Shown: piece by piece, positions 5,461-6,570 of the stretch
Layout of the letters: every line of letters begins with the position of its first letter
Numbering within the stretch: the first letter of the stretch is position 1
From: Acidobacteriota bacterium
GTDB lineage: Bacteria > Acidobacteriota > Terriglobia > Bryobacterales > Bryobacteraceae
Assembly (NCBI GenBank): GCA_026394095.1
Contig: JAPKYY010000243.1
Coordinates: forward strand, 2,759-9,328
Reading direction: 5' to 3'
DNA: 6,570 nucleotides
Notes under the pieces: model-generated
The model's input: only the letters and a program-made list of their open reading frames with translations
Told to the model about the DNA's origin: nothing
Database searches by the model: none
Made by a program: the position numbers and the translations under genes

Positions 5461-6570
5461 CTAGCTTAAGGCCAATCGAAGCATGTTGAGCGCAGATTGC
5501 ACTGCAAACTGCCTCACCCTGTCTCGATCGCCAGCCGGATAACGAAAGCGTTGCGCTTTGAGAAATCCATCCGGCCCCGCGATTCCGATATAAACCGTAC
5601 CCACTGGATTTTCCTCAGTCCCGCCATCCGGTCCGGCATAGCCGGTCAGGCTCAAGGCCCAATGTGCATTCGATTTCTCGCGAGCCGCCGCAGCCATCTG
5701 AACGGCTACGGGCTCAGACACTTCGGTCTGCTCGGCTAATACCCATGGGTCCACGCCCAGCAACCCCTGCTTCTGCCCATTGTTGTAGGTGATGAACCCA
5801 CCCACAAACGCCTTCGACGCACCAGCAATACCGGATAGCCGCGCACCCAGCATCCCGCCAGTCAAAGACTCAGCCACCACCACCGTCTGGCCACGTTCCA
5901 CCAGCAAGCGCAATACTGCCGCCTCCAGCGGCGAGCCGTCTCGTGAGTAAATCCGCTCCCCAAGTACAGCCTCAATTTTGGCGCCAAGCTCGGCCACCAG
6001 CCCATCTGATTCTTCTTGCGATTTCGTCTGTGCACGCAGGTGTAAAGTAATGTCGCCCGCCTTGGCCAGAATCGTCGTTACCGGGTTTTCGTATTGCTTG
6101 TAGATCGGAGCAACAAGAGCATCCACATCCGATTCACCCATCCCGGTCAGGCGGAAGGTTGCCGTCGAAAGCGCAAGCGGCGGCAGCATGCTTTGCAGTC
6201 TCGGCAGAAACTCCTTCTCTGCCATCGGCTTCATCTCTCCCGGGGGCCCGGGCAACAGCACGACAATCTGCTTCGAATTCAAACTCAGCCATTGGCCCGG
6301 TGCCGTCCCGTTCGGGTTCGGCATCACTTCTGCCCCATCGATCACATAAGCCTGCCGCTTGTTGATCTCGGCCATCTTCCGGCCAAAGGAGGCAAACCTG
6401 GCAACAAGCGCATCACAAATCCCCTGGTCAAAAAGGACTTCCCGTCCCGTTGCCGTACCAACCGCTTCGCGCGTCAAGTCGTCTTCGGTCGGCCCCAGCC
6501 CGCCCGTAAGAATCAGCAATTCACAATGGTCAAGGCAATAGCGAACAGCCGCTTCCAGCTTCTCTCGCTG
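5461..6570 (-). CDS. cinA: CinA family protein (competence/damage-inducible; NMN deamidase domain), N-terminus cut off
   Basis: 369 residues are visible; full-length CinA is about 415-430, so roughly 45-50 N-terminal residues lie beyond the right edge. The frame runs open to the edge (first visible residues QREKLEAAVRYCLDHCE), so there is no start within the window. In visible-fragment numbering, the MoaB/MogA-like (COG1058) domain shows ILTGGLGPTEDDLTREAVG (20-38), PNPNGTAPGQWL (84-95) and LLPGPPGEMKPM (105-116). The C-terminal PncC-type domain has VVVAESLTGGMLGARLSGIA (229-248), YNNGQKQGLLGV (262-273) with the expected Ser and Lys, and SLTGYAGPDGG (307-317) with PVGTVYIGIAG. This domain hydrolyses nicotinamide mononucleotide to NaMN and ammonia in NAD salvage; the N-terminal domain of CinA has been linked to ADP-ribose hydrolysis. 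It is cytoplasmic and precedes the DUF2237 gene by six bases in one transcript. Confidence 0.95.
   Translation of the reverse strand, partial: QREKLEAAVRYCLDHCELLILTGGLGPTEDDLTREAVGTATGREVLFDQGICDALVARFASFGRKMAEINKRQAYVIDGAEVMPNPNGTAPGQWLSLNSKQIVVLLPGPPGEMKPMAEKEFLPRLQSMLPPLALSTATFRLTGMGESDVDALVAPIYKQYENPVTTILAKAGDITLHLRAQTKSQEESDGLVAELGAKIEAVLGERIYSRDGSPLEAAVLRLLVERGQTVVVAESLTGGMLGARLSGIAGASKAFVGGFITYNNGQKQGLLGVDPWVLAEQTEVSEPVAVQMAAAAREKSNAHWALSLTGYAGPDGGTEENPVGTVYIGIAGPDGFLKAQRFRYPAGDRDRVRQFAVQSALNMLRLALS

Overview
This is chromosomal sequence from a Gram-negative bacterium of moderate GC content. The content fits the Acidobacteriota (Terriglobia-like): a PBP1b-style bifunctional peptidoglycan synthase, cysteine-poor ribosomal proteins L28 and L33, a CinA-type protein next to a DUF2237 protein, and a pair of ABC-2/DUF3526-type permeases. 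The phylum is inferred from the look of the proteins. No 16S or other diagnostic marker is present.

Layout from left to right. (1) 1-1686, minus strand: most of a class A penicillin-binding protein, running off the left edge. (2) 1760-3139 and 3136-4470, plus strand: two large membrane proteins with six likely membrane segments each, overlapping by ATGA. Both have the ABC-2 permease plan with a large extracytoplasmic domain before the last helix. The second carries a clear DUF3526-like signature and the first a diverged version. (3) 4455-4481: a strong hairpin serving as terminator for both converging transcripts. (4) 4505-4660 and 4689-4913, minus strand: rpmG and rpmB, transcribed rpmB then rpmG from a good sigma70-type promoter at 5034-5062 through a leader of about 114 nt that holds an inverted repeat. 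(5) 5068-5454 and 5461-6570, minus strand: a DUF2237 protein six bases downstream of cinA, whose first ~45-50 codons lie beyond the right edge.

Most of the window is housekeeping: cell wall synthesis, ribosome, and NMN salvage or nucleotide-pool maintenance. The part that stands out is the two-permease unit. It has no ATP-binding subunit beside it, although ABC-2 permeases need one. It is bounded by a divergent gene on the left and a terminator plus convergent ribosomal genes on the right, so the partner ATPase, if any, must be encoded elsewhere. I see no mobile element, CRISPR array, tRNA or rRNA, and no non-coding stretch longer than about 155 bases.
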